A stretch of 64,000 nucleotides of DNA. Source: JAJYQH01 sp036261615 (lineage in GTDB: Bacteria; Actinomycetota; Actinomycetes; Propionibacteriales; Propionibacteriaceae). This document shows, piece after piece, positions 1 to 7,974 of this stretch. The stretch spans positions 13,623 to 77,622 of the forward strand of contig DATAKK010000055.1 of NCBI GenBank assembly GCA_036261615.1, in the 5' to 3' direction. The notes below the pieces were generated by a model. That model was not told where the DNA came from. It was given only the letters and a program-made list of their open reading frames with translations, and searched no databases. Made by a program: the position numbers and the translations under genes. Position 1 is the stretch's first letter. Each line of letters opens with the position of its first letter.

Positions 1-58
1 AGAGCAGGAATGCTCCAGCGGCGAGGGCGATGCCCAGGCGTTTGCGTACGGACGGCAT
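1..58 (-). CDS. N-terminus of ABC substrate-binding protein (partial)
   Basis: Only the first 19 codons are inside the window. They begin with ATG and read like an export signal: a short basic stretch (VRKR) followed by a hydrophobic Ala/Gly/Leu run. A good ribosome binding site (AAGGAAGG) lies just upstream. It follows the ATPase and permease genes of an SsuBC/TauBC-type importer on the same strand, so the expected product is the periplasmic or lipoprotein binding component. The substrate cannot be told from this fragment. The 74-nt gap before it contains a small hairpin at 89-101 (CGAGC/GCTCG arms). Confidence 0.6.
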   Translation of the reverse strand, partial: MPSVRKRLGIALAAGAFLL

Positions 59-132
59 GACAGTGTCCTTCCTTGAAAGGGTGTGGTTCGAGCGGGGCTC
101 GAGGGTCGAGTCCCGAGAGAATCGATGGGAAG

Positions 133-951
133 TCAGTGCGAGAGCGTCTCGACCGGGTCGGCGGTTCCGTCGGCGGTGTCGGTGAGCGCGTTCGGCTGGT
201 GGTAGACCGCGCGCCACACGCGGTTCTTGATCGCCGCGAACTCCGGTGAGAGGCGAGTCTCCTCGGTCCGGCCCGGCGGTAGGTCGACGTCGATCACCTC
301 GAAGATCCGCCCGGGCCGGGCGGCCATGACGACCACCCGGGAGGCCAGGTAGACGGCCTCCTCGACGTCGTGGGTGACGAAGAGAATGGTGCGGCGCTCC
401 TCCTGCCAGGTGCGGAGCAGGCGGTCCTGCAGGTTGACGCGGGTCAGCGCGTCGAGGGCGCCGAACGGCTCGTCCATCAGCAGCAGCTGAGGGTTGACGG
501 CGTAGGCCCGGGCGAGCGCGGTGCGCTGCTTCATACCTCCGGACAGCGCCTTCGGGAGCTGATCCGCGTGGGTGGTGAGGCCCACCAGGTCGATGAAGTG
601 CTGAGCGCGCTGCCGGCGCTCCTCGGCGGGAAGCCCGGAGACGCGCAGACCGAACTCCACGTTCTTCCGCACCGTCAACCAGGGGAAGAGGGCGTACTGC
701 TGGAAGATGACCCCCCGCTCCGGGCTCGGCCCGTCGACCGGCCTGCCATCGACCAGCACCGATCCCGCGGTCGGCGTCTCGAGGCCCGCGACGATGTTCA
801 TGAGCGTCGACTTGCCGCATCCGGACGGCCCGACGAGAGTCACGAACTCGCCGTCGGCGATGTCGAGGTCGACCCCTCGGAGGGCGGTGAACTCGCCCCG
901 GCCCAGGGGAAAGATCTTGGTCAGGCCGCGGACGGCGATCTTGGGGGTCAT
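133..951 (-). CDS. ABC transporter ATP-binding protein, nitrate/sulfonate/taurine type
   Basis: This 272-aa ATPase energises import through the adjacent permease. Walker A (GPSGCGKST) is at about residues 41-49. The Q-loop (FQQYALFPW), the signature LSGGMKQR and Walker B LLLMDEP followed by the H-loop (FVTHD) are all present. The order and the phrase 'MDEPFGALDALTR' are typical of the SsuB/TauB/NrtD group. The ATG at 951 overlaps the permease stop by 4 bp (ATGA) and has AGGA upstream; an alternative ATG at 966 would add five residues. The family covers taurine, aliphatic sulfonates, nitrate and pyrimidine precursors, so the substrate is not assigned. Confidence 0.9.
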   Translation of the reverse strand: MTPKIAVRGLTKIFPLGRGEFTALRGVDLDIADGEFVTLVGPSGCGKSTLMNIVAGLETPTAGSVLVDGRPVDGPSPERGVIFQQYALFPWLTVRKNVEFGLRVSGLPAEERRQRAQHFIDLVGLTTHADQLPKALSGGMKQRTALARAYAVNPQLLLMDEPFGALDALTRVNLQDRLLRTWQEERRTILFVTHDVEEAVYLASRVVVMAARPGRIFEVIDVDLPPGRTEETRLSPEFAAIKNRVWRAVYHQPNALTDTADGTADPVETLSH

Positions 952-1808
952 CGGCGTTCCTGCCATGAGGTCACTTTCCGTTCGACGGCCATGAGCAGGC
1001 GATCCATGATGAGACCGAGCAGGCCGATGAAGATGATGGAGACGAAGATGGTCGGCAGGTCGAAGTAGAGCTGGGCCTGCTGCATCCGGAAGCCGAGTCC
1101 CTGCTGGGCGGCGAGCAGTTCCGAGGCGACGAGGGTCGCCCAGGAGGAACCGAGACCCACGCGCATTCCCACGAAGATGAACGGTGACGAGGCGGGCACG
1201 ACGACCCGCAGGAAGATCGTGCCGTCCTTGGCGCCCAAGACTCTGGCGGCGTTCACGAGCGTCCCGTCCACGCTCACCACGCCCTGGAAGGTCGCGACGA
1301 TCGCGGCGAGGAAGGAGGCGAGGAAGATCACGAAGACGCGGGCGGTCTCGCCGGTGCCGAGCACCACGATCGACAGCGGGAGGATCGCGAGCGGCGGGAT
1401 CATGCGCACGAACTGCACCCAGGGGTGAAGCAGGCCGCGGACGACGCCGTACCACCCCATGAGGAAGCCGACCGGGATGGCGAGCAGGGTCCCGAGCAGG
1501 AAGCCCACGAGCACACGGGCGAGGCTGGCGCCGATGTCGCCGGCCAGGGTCCCGTCCGCCGCCAGCGTGATCGCCTTGCTCACGACCGCCGGAGGGCTGG
1601 GGATGATCGTCACGCTCGACAGCAGCCAGAAGAGGCCGATGCCGGCGACGATGGCGATGGCTGTGAGTGCCCAGGAGGGCATGCGCACGGTGCGTCGGGA
1701 CGAGAGGGAACCGCGGCTCTTCCCGGTCGTCCGAGGGGCGTCGGCGGGGGCCGGCGGGGGCGCTCCCCCCTCCCCCACGGTCAGTTCTTCGCCGGCGAGC
1801 GTGGTCAT
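948..1808 (-). CDS. ABC transporter permease, SsuC/TauC type
   Basis: A 286-aa inner-membrane permease of the BPD_transp_1 family. After a Pro/Ala-rich cytoplasmic N-terminus there are about six hydrophobic segments. The coupling EAA-like loop reads AARVLGAKDGTIFLRVVVPAS. It would form the channel with the ATPase encoded directly downstream. The start at 1808 is preferred because AAGGAG sits at ideal spacing. A start at 1832 would overlap the ROK stop as ATGA and is the main alternative. The product is co-transcribed with the ROK regulator upstream and the ATPase downstream. Confidence 0.9.
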   Translation of the reverse strand: MTTLAGEELTVGEGGAPPPAPADAPRTTGKSRGSLSSRRTVRMPSWALTAIAIVAGIGLFWLLSSVTIIPSPPAVVSKAITLAADGTLAGDIGASLARVLVGFLLGTLLAIPVGFLMGWYGVVRGLLHPWVQFVRMIPPLAILPLSIVVLGTGETARVFVIFLASFLAAIVATFQGVVSVDGTLVNAARVLGAKDGTIFLRVVVPASSPFIFVGMRVGLGSSWATLVASELLAAQQGLGFRMQQAQLYFDLPTIFVSIIFIGLLGLIMDRLLMAVERKVTSWQERR

Positions 1809-1828
1809 CGGTGGTTCTCCTTGTCGGG

Positions 1829-3016
1829 TCATGCCTGAAGACGTTCGAGGTCGGTGTAGTCCGGGACGGAGGTGAGGCCCGGGTAGCCGTGCAGCAGTGG
1901 GGACTGGTGGAACGCGGCGGCGATGGCGCCCAGCGCGCCCGCTTCGTCCCGCAGCGTGGAGGGCCGCAGGGTGCAGCCCCCACCCATCGGCAGCGTCTCC
2001 CGCTCGAAGGCGCCGCTCGCGGCGTCCACGAAACCGGGGAACCGAAGCGCGTCACCCGCGATGACGACGTCGCGGGGGTCGATGACGAACGCCGCTGCGG
2101 CGAGCGCCCGCCCCGTGGCCTCGCCGGCGGCCCGGACAACCTCCGCCGCATCGACGCTCGGATCGGCGAGCCGGGCTCGGATCGCGGGGACCGACGCGAC
2201 CGTCTCGAGACAGCCGTTCTTCCCGCACCAGCAGAGAGGCCCGTCGGGATCGACAGTGACGTGGCCGATCTCGCCGGCGGCCGCCGAGGCGCCGGACACG
2301 AGACGACCACCGACGACGAGGCCGCCGCCGACGCCGTCGGACAGCCGGATGTACAGCAGGCTGTCGACCTCCGGCGTCTGCCCCCAGACGGCCTCCCCGA
2401 GCGCGGCCAGCCGGGTGTTGTTGTCGAGGGTGAGTGGGGCCGAATAGTTGTCCGCGAACCGGGCGCGGACGAGGTCCAAGAGTTCGTCGCGACCCCGGGC
2501 GAGCCAGAGGGGCGACGTGCGGCCCAGGCCCCCGAAGGTCGTGCTCAGCGGTCCGGGGACGCCGATCCCGATGCCCTCCAGCGCGAGGAGCCCGACGCCC
2601 GCCGCGCGGGTCAGGTCGGTGAGCAGTTCCAGGGTCGCCGAGACGCGTTCGCCCCAGGGAGTGTCCACCGAGTAGGCGCGCTCCCCCGAGACGATCACCT
2701 CGTTCGACGCGTTCACCACCGCCACGTGCACCCGGCGGTGACCGAAGTCGACCCCGAGGAACTGGCCGGACGCCGGGTCGAGCGCGAGCTGTGTCGCGGG
2801 CCGGCCCCGGCCGCGGCGTTCGACCAGCGGCTCGCGCTCGACAATGGCACCGCGGCGCAGGAGCGCCGCCGTGATGTCGGACAGCGTCGTGCGGGAGAGT
2901 CCGACCCGCCTCTCCAGTTCCAACCGGGTGAGCGGACCGCTCTCGCGCAGGGTGGCGAGAATGCGCTCTTCATGCGTGCGTCGGATGAGGTACGGCACGT
3001 CGTTGGGCTTGTGCAC
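1829..3016 (-). CDS. ROK family transcriptional regulator
   Basis: A 395-aa ROK-family protein with an N-terminal winged helix (around residues 10-65, recognition region VGLSRTTLSDI) followed by a sugar-kinase-like domain. The ATP-binding start (GVDFGHRRVHVAVV) and the ROK zinc motif are visible: GEIGHV...CWCGKNGCLE, with His and three Cys. ROK regulators normally bind sugars or sugar phosphates and repress nearby uptake genes. Here the neighbour is a NitT/TauT-class ABC system, an unusual pairing, so the effector is unknown. It is the first gene of the minus-strand operon, and its GTG start sits 7 nt below a -10 box, so the mRNA is probably leaderless. Confidence 0.88.
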   Translation of the reverse strand: MHKPNDVPYLIRRTHEERILATLRESGPLTRLELERRVGLSRTTLSDITAALLRRGAIVEREPLVERRGRGRPATQLALDPASGQFLGVDFGHRRVHVAVVNASNEVIVSGERAYSVDTPWGERVSATLELLTDLTRAAGVGLLALEGIGIGVPGPLSTTFGGLGRTSPLWLARGRDELLDLVRARFADNYSAPLTLDNNTRLAALGEAVWGQTPEVDSLLYIRLSDGVGGGLVVGGRLVSGASAAAGEIGHVTVDPDGPLCWCGKNGCLETVASVPAIRARLADPSVDAAEVVRAAGEATGRALAAAAFVIDPRDVVIAGDALRFPGFVDAASGAFERETLPMGGGCTLRPSTLRDEAGALGAIAAAFHQSPLLHGYPGLTSVPDYTDLERLQA

Positions 3017-3053
3017 GCCGGAGAGCTTATGAACGGCCGATTTTTTCCGTCAA
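3017..3053 (-). promoter_or_regulatory. Promoter of the ROK-ABC operon
   Basis: Reading the minus strand, TTGACG (3053-3048) and TAAGCT (3029-3024) are separated by 18 nt. The -10 box lies 7 nt before the GTG at 3016. Transcription would start at or next to the start codon, giving a leaderless message. Confidence 0.65.
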
Positions 3054-3335
3054 CGACCCGGCGTAAATGATTTTTCGGAATCCTCCGGACCCCTCCACCA
3101 CGAGTCCAGCAGGGGCTGCGACGGGACCGGCCCCGGGGACGGCGGGGCCAGGGGGCATGCCGCGGGTGGGCCCGGGCGGCGCGCCCTCGCCGCCCGCACC
3201 TGGAGCCGGCCCCCCAGGCTGCGGCGGGTGTGGCGGTCCATCTGGTGGGATGGACCAATCCCCCGCGGGTATCGCTCCCCGTACTGTGGTGCGACATCGA
3301 GCCGGCATGGCTCATCCACCGCAGAGGAATCCGTC
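3054..3335. other. Divergent control region between the ROK operon and the Cys-leader operon
   Basis: This stretch separates two divergent operons. Apart from the palindrome at 3235-3256 and a possible -10 (TACTGT, 3282-3287) for the plus-strand leader transcript, only low-complexity G/C-rich sequence was seen. No convincing gene was found in it. Confidence 0.5.
3235..3256. promoter_or_regulatory. Perfect 8-bp inverted repeat, candidate operator
   Basis: GGTCCATC (3235-3242) and GATGGACC (3249-3256) form an exact inverted repeat with a 6-nt spacer. It lies between the divergent ROK and leader-peptide transcripts, just upstream of the putative plus-strand promoter. The 22-bp length and position suit a dimeric repressor or activator. 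It could instead form a short hairpin. No regulator is assigned. Confidence 0.45.
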
Positions 3336-3437
3336 ATGATGCAGGTCTCCGTGTCGCTCAACGCGACCCTGGCCCTGTCCGCGGCGAGCATCGGGCTCTC
3401 CGCGATGATGCGTCATTCCTCGTGTTGTCTCCGCTGA
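3336..3437 (+). CDS. Cysteine-codon leader peptide upstream of sulfur operon
   Basis: A 33-aa ORF with a clear Shine-Dalgarno (AGAGGA, 7 nt before ATG). It ends RHSSCCLR-stop, with tandem TGT TGT codons at 3423-3428; TGT is rare in this GC-rich DNA. Actinobacteria commonly place small ORFs ending in His/Ser/Cys-rich tails before sulfur-assimilation genes. In mycobacteria such ORFs act as cysteine-responsive attenuators, where translation through Cys codons reports on Cys-tRNA supply. An internal ATG at 3405 (MMRHSSCCLR) would give a 10-aa version. The next gene starts 219 nt downstream and belongs to a sulfonate-type uptake operon, which fits. The regulatory mechanism is inferred. Confidence 0.7.
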   Translation: MMQVSVSLNATLALSAASIGLSAMMRHSSCCLR

Positions 3438-3484
3438 GTTCTGCTCGGCGGCGCCCGCCATCCGCGCGTCAGGTCTGACGCTCC

Positions 3485-3553
3485 GATCCGTCGCGGATCA
3501 CCGGCGGCGCTCCCCAGTGCGGCGTTCCACCTCGTGAATCCGGCCATCGGCCG
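3485..3553 (+). promoter_or_regulatory. Leader-region hairpins between the Cys leader and the operon
   Basis: Two small perfect hairpins occur in the 219-nt untranslated stretch after the leader peptide: GATCCG-TCG-CGGATC (3485-3499) and CGGCC-ATC-GGCCG (3541-3553). Neither has a U-tract, so they are not classic intrinsic terminators. They could take part in translation-coupled attenuation or Rho access. This is a structural observation only. Confidence 0.35.
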
Positions 3554-3656
3554 ACGACACCGCACGCCCGGGCGACCTCGCCCTCCCCCGTGACGCCGGC
3601 GCCCTGCCGCCGTCCCACGGCACCCCGCCACACCCATCTCCTCGAAGGGACCCACC

Positions 3657-4199
3657 ATGTCCGCACTCTTCCTCGTCGAAATCGTCCCGTCGCAGGGCCG
3701 TCAGCCGCTCGACACCCTCAGCCAGGTCGACTCCCGCATCCGCGAGACCGGCGCACAGCTCATCGAGGCCCAGGTGACCAGCGATGCCGGCCGCATCTTC
3801 ACGATCATCGAGGCCGACACCACCTCCCAGATCACCGAGGCGCTCGAGGGGATCGACGCCGCCGAGGTCTCCGACCCCGCCAGAGTGCGCCTCGTCGGCG
3901 CGGAGCTGGACGACATCAAGGCGGCCCGGCCCGAGGCCGGGTACCTCGTCGAGTGGGACATCCCCGCGTCCATCGACATGAACACCTACCTGGCCCGGAA
4001 GAAGGCCAAGAGCCCGCTCTACGCGAACGTGCCGGAGGTCTCGTTCCTGCGCACCTACGTCCGCGAGGACATGGCCAAGTGCCTGTGCTTCTATGACGGG
4101 CCGGACGTGGAGGCGATCGAGCGCGCCCGCGAGGCCGTGAGCACGCCGATCGACCGCCTGCACACGCTGGTGCAGTTGCCCGCCGGGGTCGACCTGTGA
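3657..4199 (+). CDS. DUF4242 domain protein, first gene of the organosulfur operon
   Basis: A 180-aa soluble protein. The second half carries the DUF4242 pattern, with a Cys-containing strand (KCLCFYDGPDVEAIERARE) followed by a 'P-x-DR-hydrophobic' ending. The first half (LFLVEIV...IFTIIEAD) looks like a diverged second copy, giving a pseudo-duplicated ferredoxin-like fold. DUF4242 proteins are small alpha/beta-barrel dimers; at least one actinobacterial member binds nickel, but no general function is established. The ATG has GAAGGGA at good spacing. The stop overlaps the next gene's GTG by 4 bp (GTGA), so the two are translationally coupled. A role beside the downstream flavoenzyme is inferred from position only. 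Confidence 0.75.
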   Translation: MSALFLVEIVPSQGRQPLDTLSQVDSRIRETGAQLIEAQVTSDAGRIFTIIEADTTSQITEALEGIDAAEVSDPARVRLVGAELDDIKAARPEAGYLVEWDIPASIDMNTYLARKKAKSPLYANVPEVSFLRTYVREDMAKCLCFYDGPDVEAIERAREAVSTPIDRLHTLVQLPAGVDL

Positions 4200-5260
4200 C
4201 CGCCACGATCCTCGGCCTGGACGCCCTCCTGCGCGAGGTCGCGGCCACCGCCGCCGAGGTGGACTCCGGGCGCGCGAACGTCGACCGCCACGTGCGGGTG
4301 GTGGCGGCGTCCGGGGTCTTCGACGGCGAGCTGGACGCGCTGCTGGCCCGGGATCCGAGCGCCACCGACGTGCGGGGTTCCGCGGGCGTCATCGCCGACC
4401 TCGCCACCGAGTGCCTGCCCACGTCGTTCGGCTCCTGGGCGCATCGGATGACCGCCGACTACCTGGCCAGGGGCGAGCAGACCGCCGCCACGTCGGAGGC
4501 CCTCGCCGCCCTGCGCTCCGGCACGGCCATCGGCGCCACCGGCATGGCCCAGGGACTCAAGTCGCTGGCCGGTCTGGGCGAGGTGGGCATCACCGCGACA
4601 CCGGACGCCGGCGGCTACCGGATCGACGGGACGATCGGCTGGATCAGCAACCTCGGGCAGGACGCCATCGTGGTGCTGCCGGCGGTCACCCCCTCCGGCG
4701 AGGGGCTCGTCGCCTGGGCCCCACTCTCCGCACCCGGCATCACCGCCCGCCGCATCTGCGGGCTGCTCGCCCTGGACGCCACTGCGAGCGGCAGCCTGCG
4801 GCTCTCGGGGCTGCACATCCCGGCGGACCAGGTGCTGAGCCACGACCTCCCTGGGTTCGCCCGCGGCTTCAAGCGCGCCTTCCTCATTTTGCAGACGTCG
4901 TTCGCCCTCGGCCTCATCCGTCGCGCGCGGATCGAGATCGAGGGCGCACTCGACCGCGGTGAGAACGCGGTGTTCGGCGGGGAGGCGGCCCGCCTCGGCG
5001 GCCACGTCGACGAGTTCACCGAGACCTGGAACCGGCTGGCGGCCGACGTCGGTCGTTACGACGTCCGCGAGTACCTCGACATCCGGCTCGAGGTCTCCCG
5101 CCTGGCCCAGCGGGCCACCCGGCTCGAGCTCACCCTCGCCGGCGGACGCGGCTACCAGGTGGCCGCCGGGGCCAACCGCCGATTCCGCGAAGCGGCCTTC
5201 CTGCCCGTGCAGTCGCCCTCGGAAGGACACTTGCTGTGGGAACTCTCCTCGCTCGGCTGA
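4196..5260 (+). CDS. Acyl-CoA-dehydrogenase-fold flavoprotein, likely monooxygenase
   Basis: A 354-aa protein with the acyl-CoA dehydrogenase architecture: an N-terminal helical part, a middle beta domain (about residues 110-215, with TGMAQGLKSL and the strand pattern YRIDGTIGWISN), and a C-terminal helical domain ending GGRGYQVAAGANRRFREAAF. The acidic residue used as base by true acyl-CoA dehydrogenases is not obvious. Relatives such as DszC and SfnC use reduced flavin to oxygenate organosulfur compounds. Lying between an organosulfur-type transporter and an FMN reductase, this is best read as an FMNH2-dependent sulfur-compound monooxygenase. It starts with GTG and overlaps the ATPase gene by 25 bp. 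The exact substrate is unknown. Confidence 0.7.
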   Translation: MTATILGLDALLREVAATAAEVDSGRANVDRHVRVVAASGVFDGELDALLARDPSATDVRGSAGVIADLATECLPTSFGSWAHRMTADYLARGEQTAATSEALAALRSGTAIGATGMAQGLKSLAGLGEVGITATPDAGGYRIDGTIGWISNLGQDAIVVLPAVTPSGEGLVAWAPLSAPGITARRICGLLALDATASGSLRLSGLHIPADQVLSHDLPGFARGFKRAFLILQTSFALGLIRRARIEIEGALDRGENAVFGGEAARLGGHVDEFTETWNRLAADVGRYDVREYLDIRLEVSRLAQRATRLELTLAGGRGYQVAAGANRRFREAAFLPVQSPSEGHLLWELSSLG

Positions 5261-6006
5261 CCGGGGTGGACGCCGGATACTCCGGCCACCGGGTGCTCAC
5301 CGGCATCGACCTGGACGTCCCCGCGGGACGCCAGCTCGCGATCCTCGGCCCCTCCGGGGCGGGCAAGTCCACGCTGCTCCGGCTGCTCGGCCGCGAGCTG
5401 GAGCCCTCGGCGGGAACCGTCTGGTTCGATCCCGACAGCGTCGTGAGATCGGCGATCGTGCACCAGGACCCGTACCTGTACGACTGGCTGACGATCGGGG
5501 AGAACATCGCGCTCGGGCTGGGCTTTTCGGCCAACCGCGACTGCGATCCGGCCCAACTCGACCACGCGGTCGACCTGCTCGGCCTGGCGCCCGTGGTCGA
5601 CCGGTACCCCGACGAGGTGTCCGGCGGCCAGGCGCAGCGGGCGGCCCTCGCTCGGGCCCTGGCGATCAGCCCGGGGCTGCTGCTGCTCGACGAGCCCTTC
5701 AGCGCACTCGACCCGCTCACGCGGGGCGACCTGCAGCAGTGGCTGCGGCGCGCCGTCGACGGGGACCGCCTCACCAGCGTCCTCGTCACCCACGACCTCG
5801 ACGAGGCGCTCGTCGTCGCCGACGACATCGCCCTCATCGACGGGACGGGACGCATCCGGCAGCGGTGGCGCAACGACGAGCCCGCCCGCGACGCCGTCCG
5901 GGCCCACGTCCATCCGCTCCGGTCACACCTGCGCCGGGCCTTCGAGCCGCTGACGGTCGAGGCCGACGACGCCGAGTTCTCCGGAACGGCGGCCCGTCAT
6001 GGCTGA
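5236..6006 (+). CDS. ABC transporter ATP-binding protein of the Cys-leader operon
   Basis: A 256-aa ATPase with Walker A GPSGAGKST (about residues 38-46), a degenerate Q-loop region (VHQDPYLYDWLT), signature VSGGQAQR, Walker B LLLLDEP and the switch His in LVTHD. It groups by motif with SsuB/TauB/NrtC-type importers. Translation starts at GTG inside the previous gene, with GGAAGGA upstream, which indicates coupling. The C-terminal ~35 residues after the H-loop are a non-conserved extension. It would power the permease encoded two genes downstream. Confidence 0.88.
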   Translation: MGTLLARLTGVDAGYSGHRVLTGIDLDVPAGRQLAILGPSGAGKSTLLRLLGRELEPSAGTVWFDPDSVVRSAIVHQDPYLYDWLTIGENIALGLGFSANRDCDPAQLDHAVDLLGLAPVVDRYPDEVSGGQAQRAALARALAISPGLLLLDEPFSALDPLTRGDLQQWLRRAVDGDRLTSVLVTHDLDEALVVADDIALIDGTGRIRQRWRNDEPARDAVRAHVHPLRSHLRRAFEPLTVEADDAEFSGTAARHG

Positions 6007-7153
6007 CCTCGACCGCCGCACCCTGCTCCGCACCGCTGGACGCGTGGGCGCCGCGGGAACCATCGCGGCCCTCACCGGACGGGGTGCCTGGCAGGCGTTC
6101 GCGCCCGCGTCCCAGTCCGCCTCGCTCCTCGGACGCCCGTTGCGCCTCGGCTACCTGCCGATCACCGACGCCTCGGCGCTGCTCGGGGCGCACCAGCTCG
6201 GCCACCTCAGCGCCGCGGGCCTCGGCGACGCCCAGCCCGTGCTGTTCCGCTCCTGGGACTCGCTCGCGCAGGCGCTCACCCTCGGCGACATCGACGCGGC
6301 CCACCTGCTGCTGCCGTTCGCCCTCCAGCTGCGACTGCAGAAGCAGGTGCCGGTGAAGGTGATCTCCTGGGCCCACACCAACGGGTCGACCCTCACCAGC
6401 GCGCCGCACATCACCGCCACCGCGCAACTCGCCGGCACCAGGGTGGCGATCCCCTACTGGTGGTCGATCCACTCGGCACTCACCCAGCAACTGCTCCACG
6501 CGGCCGGGTTGACCCCCGTGATCCGCCAGCGGGCCTCGGCGTCCGCAGGCACGGTGGAACTGGTGGTCATGTCGCCCTCCGACATGGTCTCCGCACTCGC
6601 CGCGGGCTCGATCTCGGCGTTCAGCGTCGCCGACCCGTTCAGCGCCGTGGCCGAGGCCAAGCACATCGGGCACGTCCACCGGTTCCTCGGCGACGTCTGG
6701 CGCGACCACGCGTGCTGCGCCATCACCGTCCGCGAGGACCTCATCACCCGGCACCCGGACGCCGTCCAGGCCCTCAGCGACGCGGTGGTCTCGAGCCAGG
6801 GCTGGTACGACACGCACCGCCCGGACGCCGCGGCGTCCCTGAGCTCGTACCTGCCGCAACCGCAGCCGACGATCCGGAAGGTCTTCACCCGCACCGAGGC
6901 CGAGTACCGCTCGATCACCCGGCACCCGGACTGGCACGGCGAGCACCTCGGGTTCTCCGGGTACCCGCACGAGAGCTTCACGGTGCGTCTGGTGGAGATG
7001 CTGCACGGCACCCTCATCGACGGGGACACCGGCTGGCTGCCCGGCGACGGCCGCGTCGCCCACGCGGACCTCGTCGACGACCGTTTCGTCACCCGCTCGC
7101 TGGCCGGCGCCGGGACCACCGTGACCCCCCGCGAGGAGCTGATCCAGCCATGA
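5999..7153 (+). CDS. ABC substrate-binding protein, NrtA/SsuA-like, twin-arginine start
   Basis: A 384-aa exported binding protein. Residues 5-8 are DRRT followed by LLRTAG and a hydrophobic stretch, a plausible Tat signal; no lipobox Cys is seen. The body begins PLRLGYLPITDASALLGA, typical of the CmpA/NrtA and SsuA-like group, with hinge segments such as GTRVAIPYWWSIHS and SAFSVADPFSAVAEA. It delivers substrate to the permease encoded next. The ATG at 5999 overlaps the ATPase stop by 8 bp, and its own stop overlaps the permease ATG by 4 bp. Local context favours an organosulfur ligand over nitrate. Confidence 0.85.
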   Translation: MADLDRRTLLRTAGRVGAAGTIAALTGRGAWQAFAPASQSASLLGRPLRLGYLPITDASALLGAHQLGHLSAAGLGDAQPVLFRSWDSLAQALTLGDIDAAHLLLPFALQLRLQKQVPVKVISWAHTNGSTLTSAPHITATAQLAGTRVAIPYWWSIHSALTQQLLHAAGLTPVIRQRASASAGTVELVVMSPSDMVSALAAGSISAFSVADPFSAVAEAKHIGHVHRFLGDVWRDHACCAITVREDLITRHPDAVQALSDAVVSSQGWYDTHRPDAAASLSSYLPQPQPTIRKVFTRTEAEYRSITRHPDWHGEHLGFSGYPHESFTVRLVEMLHGTLIDGDTGWLPGDGRVAHADLVDDRFVTRSLAGAGTTVTPREELIQP

Positions 7154-7974
7154 CCGCGATCGACATCGCCGCGCCCCGGCGCACTGCCCGGACACGGCAG
7201 CTGGGGAGGGGCGGGGACGCGTGGCTGGCCCCCGCCGGCATCCTCGCCGCCCTCGCGGTGTGGTGGCTGCTCACCGACGTGATCTTCGCCGCGCGCCCGC
7301 TCGTCACGCAGTTCTCCCCCGACCTCGCGGTCGGCGGCCTCGCGGAGCTCGCCCGGTCGGGGGTGCTGCTGGACGCCGCCTCGGCGTCCCTGTTCCGGCT
7401 GGTCGCCGGCCTGCTCATCGCGGTCGTCGCGGGGCTCGCCATCGGGCTGGCCAGCGGCTGGTCGACGCGCATCGACCACGCCACCCGGGCGGTGCAGCTG
7501 TTCCTCAGGATGATCTCGCCGCTGTCGTGGGCACCGGTCGCGATCATCGCGTTCGGCGTGGGCACCCCGCCGGTGGTCGCGCTCGTCGCCGCCGCCGCCG
7601 TCTGGCCGGTCGCCTCGGCCACGGCCGACGGCGTCCGCGGGGTGCACGCCGGGCACCTCCGGGTCGCCCGCAGCTTGGGCGCGACGACGCCCGAGGTGCT
7701 TCGCCGGGTCGTGCTGCCGGCGATCCAACCGCGGCTGCTGTCCGGGATCAGGCTGGCGATCGGCATCGGCTGGGTGGTGCTCGTCCCCGCCGAGATGCTC
7801 GGCGTCACCTCGGGCCTCGGCTACCAGATCCTCAACGCCAAGGACCAGCTCGCCTACCCCCACATCACCGCACTCATCGTGGTGATCGGGGCGATCGGCT
7901 TCGCCATCGACGTGACCGCCCGCTGGCTCCTGGCGACGAGGCGGCAACGGCGGGCCGAGGGGGTGCGCGGATGA
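7150..7974 (+). CDS. ABC transporter permease of the Cys-leader operon
   Basis: A 274-aa membrane protein with about six hydrophobic segments and the EAA-type coupling loop VARSLGATTPEVLRRVVLPAIQP. It belongs to the SsuC/TauC/NrtB permeases. The ATG overlaps the binding-protein stop (ATGA), and the gene's own stop overlaps the FMN reductase ATG in the same way, so the whole operon is translationally chained. The N-terminal ~25 residues are basic and cytoplasmic. Confidence 0.9.
   Translation: MTAIDIAAPRRTARTRQLGRGGDAWLAPAGILAALAVWWLLTDVIFAARPLVTQFSPDLAVGGLAELARSGVLLDAASASLFRLVAGLLIAVVAGLAIGLASGWSTRIDHATRAVQLFLRMISPLSWAPVAIIAFGVGTPPVVALVAAAAVWPVASATADGVRGVHAGHLRVARSLGATTPEVLRRVVLPAIQPRLLSGIRLAIGIGWVVLVPAEMLGVTSGLGYQILNAKDQLAYPHITALIVVIGAIGFAIDVTARWLLATRRQRRAEGVRG

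Noticed and set aside
133..2310. A single long reading frame covering both the ATPase and sequence upstream
   Set aside because: The first ~450 codons are Arg/Pro-rich and lie opposite or out of frame with the permease and ROK genes; only the last 272 codons match a real protein.
3405..3437. Ten-residue leaderless version of the Cys leader as the only product
   Set aside because: ATG at 3336 has a good Shine-Dalgarno at proper spacing, while no TAnnnT box stands 6-7 nt before 3405. The shorter form is kept only as an alternative.
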